Part shown: piece by piece, positions 14,329 through 16,111 of the stretch
Position numbering within the stretch: the first letter of the stretch is position 1
Layout of the letters: each line of letters begins with the position of its first letter
NCBI GenBank assembly: GCA_900769875.1
Contig: CAAGII010000078.1
Span: 1 to 16,111, forward strand
Length of the DNA: 16,111 bases
Direction: 5' to 3'
Source of the DNA: Clostridia bacterium
GTDB taxonomy: Bacteria > Bacillota > Clostridia > Christensenellales > Aristaeellaceae
Program-made: the position numbers and the translations under genes
The notes under the pieces: generated by a model
Databases searched by the model: none
What the model was told of the DNA's origin: nothing
The model's input: the letters and a program-made list of their open reading frames with translations, nothing else

Positions 14329-15243
14329 ATGCAAAGCCAGACGAACATACCGCAGGAGAACGGCACGTCCTCAACCAATCGAACCGGCGTTGTCATCAGG
14401 GCGAAGCTGAAGGACTGGTCGCTGCTCACACTGGGCGGCCTTCTGACCGCCATGGGCGTGTATTTCTTCAAGTTCCCCAATCACTTCTCCACCGGCGGCG
14501 TCAGCGGCATCTCCGTGATCCTGGGTCACTACTTTCCCAGCATGACGCCGGGCGATTTTGTGATGGTCATCAACATGGCGCTGCTGTTGGTCGGCTTTCT
14601 GGTATTCGGCAGGGGCTTCGGTGTGAAAACGGCCTATGTGTCCACGCTGATGTCCGGCGCGATCTGGGTGTTCGAGCGGCTGATCCCGCTTGCGCAACCC
14701 ATGACGACGCAGCCCTTCATGGAGATGATCTTCGCCATTTCCCTGCCGGCGGTTGGCTCGGCCATCCTGTTTAACATGGACGCCTCCACCGGCGGCACGG
14801 ATATCGTTGCCATGCTGCTGCGCAAGTTCACCTCGATGGACATCGGCAAGGCGCTGATCTGCTCCGATCTTGTCATAACGCTGATGGCATGCGTCGCCTT
14901 TGGTATGGAGACGGGTCTTTACTCCGTGCTGGGTCTTGTGATGAAGTCGCTGCTGGTGGACATGGTGCTTGAAAACATCAACACGCACAAGTGCTTTCAT
15001 ATTATCACCAGCAAGCCATCGCCAATTGAGCAGTACATCATCACCAAAATCGGGCGCGGCGCAACGCGGCTGCATGGCGAGGGCATCTACACCCATGAGG
15101 GACGCGAGGTCATCATGACGGTGGTCAGCCGCGGACAGGCTGTTGCGCTGCGGCGCATGGTGCGCGAGATTGATCCGCAGGCGTTTATGATTATTACCAA
15201 CACAGGCGAAATCATCGGCAAGGGCTTCCGGGGAGTGAACTGA
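14329..15243 (+). CDS. YitT-family membrane protein (DUF2179 C-terminus)
   Basis: The 304-residue protein has a membrane part with about five or six hydrophobic segments (31-48, 55-70, 78-93, 103-119, 132-150, 178-206) and the family motifs FSTGGVSGIS (53-62) and ASTGGTDIVA (152-161). A soluble C-terminal DUF2179 domain (about 222-300) includes GEGIYTHEGREVIMTVVSRGQ and ends IGKGF. YitT proteins are widespread in Bacillota; their transport function is not firmly known. ATG 14329 is chosen over the in-frame GTG 14317 because AAAGGTGG lies 8 bases before it. It follows the sugar transferase by 39 bases and the next gene starts 3 bases after its stop, so all three are probably co-transcribed. 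Confidence 0.9.
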   Translation: MQSQTNIPQENGTSSTNRTGVVIRAKLKDWSLLTLGGLLTAMGVYFFKFPNHFSTGGVSGISVILGHYFPSMTPGDFVMVINMALLLVGFLVFGRGFGVKTAYVSTLMSGAIWVFERLIPLAQPMTTQPFMEMIFAISLPAVGSAILFNMDASTGGTDIVAMLLRKFTSMDIGKALICSDLVITLMACVAFGMETGLYSVLGLVMKSLLVDMVLENINTHKCFHIITSKPSPIEQYIITKIGRGATRLHGEGIYTHEGREVIMTVVSRGQAVALRRMVREIDPQAFMIITNTGEIIGKGFRGVN

Positions 15244-15246
15244 CGC

Positions 15247-15993
15247 ATGGAAACACTGACAAGCCTCAAAAACCCGCGCATTCAGGCGTGGCGCGCGCTC
15301 AAGGATCGCAAGGCACGCAGGATGAGCGGTACGTTCCTCGTCGAGGGCCCCAAAATGCTGGAGGAGGCCATAACCTCCGGCGAAGCGCTCGAAGCGGTGC
15401 TTGTGCAGGAGGATCGCGTCAACGAGTTTGCGCTGCCCGGGGATGTGCCGCTGTTCGCGTTGCCCGCGCATGTGCTCGCCGCGGTGTGCGATACCAAAAC
15501 GCCGCAGGGTGTGGCGGCGGTGGTGCATATCCCGAGCCGCCCAATGCGGGGCGATAGGCTGATTGCACTGGATGGCGTGCAGGATCCCGGCAATGTCGGT
15601 ACCATCATCCGCACGGCGGACGCTGCGGGCTTTGACGGCGTGCTGCTCAGCGTCCAGTGCGCGGACCCCTACAGCCCCAAGGTGCTGCGTGCGACGATGG
15701 GCAGCGTGTTCCATCTGCCCATCGCGGTCACGGATGATCTTCCGGGCGCGCTCCTGTCCATGAAGGGGGAGGGAATGAGCGTGATTTCCTCCCAGCTGGA
15801 TGGTGACCCGTTCTACAGCGCAAGCGGGCTGAACGACCGCTTCTGCCTTGTTATCGGCAGCGAGGGCAACGGCGTATCCGCGCCAGTGCGCGAGCTTGCG
15901 ACCCATCGCCTGATGCTCCCCATGCGCGGGCGCGCGGAATCGCTGAACGCAGCGGTCGCTGCGGGCATCATGATGTATGAGCTGATGAAGTGA
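15247..15993 (+). CDS. SpoU/TrmH-family RNA 2'-O-methyltransferase
   Basis: The 248-residue protein belongs to the knotted SPOUT RNA methyltransferases, which use SAM to methylate a ribose 2'-OH in rRNA or tRNA. An N-terminal substrate-binding domain (about 28-95; GTFLVEGPKMLEEAI) is followed by motif 1 DGVQDPGNVGTIIRTADAAG (109-128), motif 2 VIGSEGNGVS (202-211) and motif 3 LMLPMRGRAESLNAAVAAGI (222-241), which form the trefoil knot. The arrangement resembles TsnR/YsgA-type 23S rRNA enzymes, but the exact target is not predictable. The ATG start at 15247 lies 3 bases after the YitT stop, with GGGGAG at 15230-15235 as a rather distant ribosome binding site, so translational coupling is likely. 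No terminator was seen after the stop. Confidence 0.92.
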   Translation: METLTSLKNPRIQAWRALKDRKARRMSGTFLVEGPKMLEEAITSGEALEAVLVQEDRVNEFALPGDVPLFALPAHVLAAVCDTKTPQGVAAVVHIPSRPMRGDRLIALDGVQDPGNVGTIIRTADAAGFDGVLLSVQCADPYSPKVLRATMGSVFHLPIAVTDDLPGALLSMKGEGMSVISSQLDGDPFYSASGLNDRFCLVIGSEGNGVSAPVRELATHRLMLPMRGRAESLNAAVAAGIMMYELMK

Positions 15994-16018
15994 TATTTGC
16001 CTGCACAAAACGTGGCCA

Positions 16019-16079
16019 TGTCAAGCAAAATGTAGGTTTGTCAATCATTTTGGACAAGAAAGGAAGAAAGAACTTCTTT
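16019..16079. repeat. Short direct and inverted repeats at the right edge; possible IS end or control region
   Basis: TGTCAA occurs at 16019-16024 and 16039-16044, 20 bp apart; their flanks (GCAAAATG and TCATTTTG) are also alike. A perfect inverted repeat AAAGAA-C-TTCTTT lies at 16067-16079. Repeated TGTCAA-like elements are seen at ends of some IS21-type insertion sequences, but no transposase is in view. Alternatively this is the upstream region of a gene beyond the window. The base composition here is clearly more AT-rich than in the genes to the left. Confidence 0.3.
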
Positions 16080-16111
16080 AGGAGAAAGCCACTTCAAAGG
16101 GCGCATAGGAC

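Overview
The window looks like a chromosomal segment of a GC-rich, low-temperature-independent Gram-positive bacterium, most likely a member of the Clostridia (Bacillota). The clues are strong AGGAGG-type ribosome binding sites on almost every gene, sigma-A promoters of the TTGACA-17-TATAAT type, a Bacillus-type (fold I) arginine decarboxylase, an LplB/YtcP-type sugar importer without its own ATPase, and a YitT protein. A gut Christensenellales-like lineage would fit, but that placement is inference only.

Left edge (1-630): the 3' end of a 23S rRNA, a spacer with a small tandem repeat, a complete 5S rRNA and a strong terminator close an rRNA operon on the + strand. It converges on a minus-strand operon whose own terminator lies at 581-614. 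Minus-strand operon A (3799 down to 633): a cysteine-cluster protein, an orphan beta-class DNA methyltransferase and a pyrimidine-nucleoside phosphorylase, with overlapping ends and one clear promoter. Minus-strand operon B (about 7560 down to 3842): a PLP-dependent arginine/lysine/ornithine decarboxylase (probably SpeA), spermidine synthase (SpeE) and aspartate kinase (LysC). This links polyamine synthesis to the aspartate pathway.

Upstream of operon B lies a 558-base stretch without a convincing protein gene (7558-8115). It holds a strong minus-strand promoter, a roughly 205-nt segment with multiple hairpins whose ends pair with each other (a candidate structured RNA), and a perfect intrinsic terminator only about 36 bases before the decarboxylase start. 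This is the most interesting non-coding part of the window.

Centre-right (8116-12804): a minus-strand AraC-family regulator is divergent from a three-gene sugar ABC importer (two permeases and a solute-binding protein). The shared control region has a good promoter on each strand and a direct repeat with 21-bp spacing. Right (12833-15993): a near-consensus promoter drives a polyprenyl-phosphate sugar transferase, a YitT-family membrane protein and a SpoU/TrmH-type RNA methyltransferase. The last 118 bases hold short repeats that could be an insertion-sequence end or the control region of a gene beyond the window.
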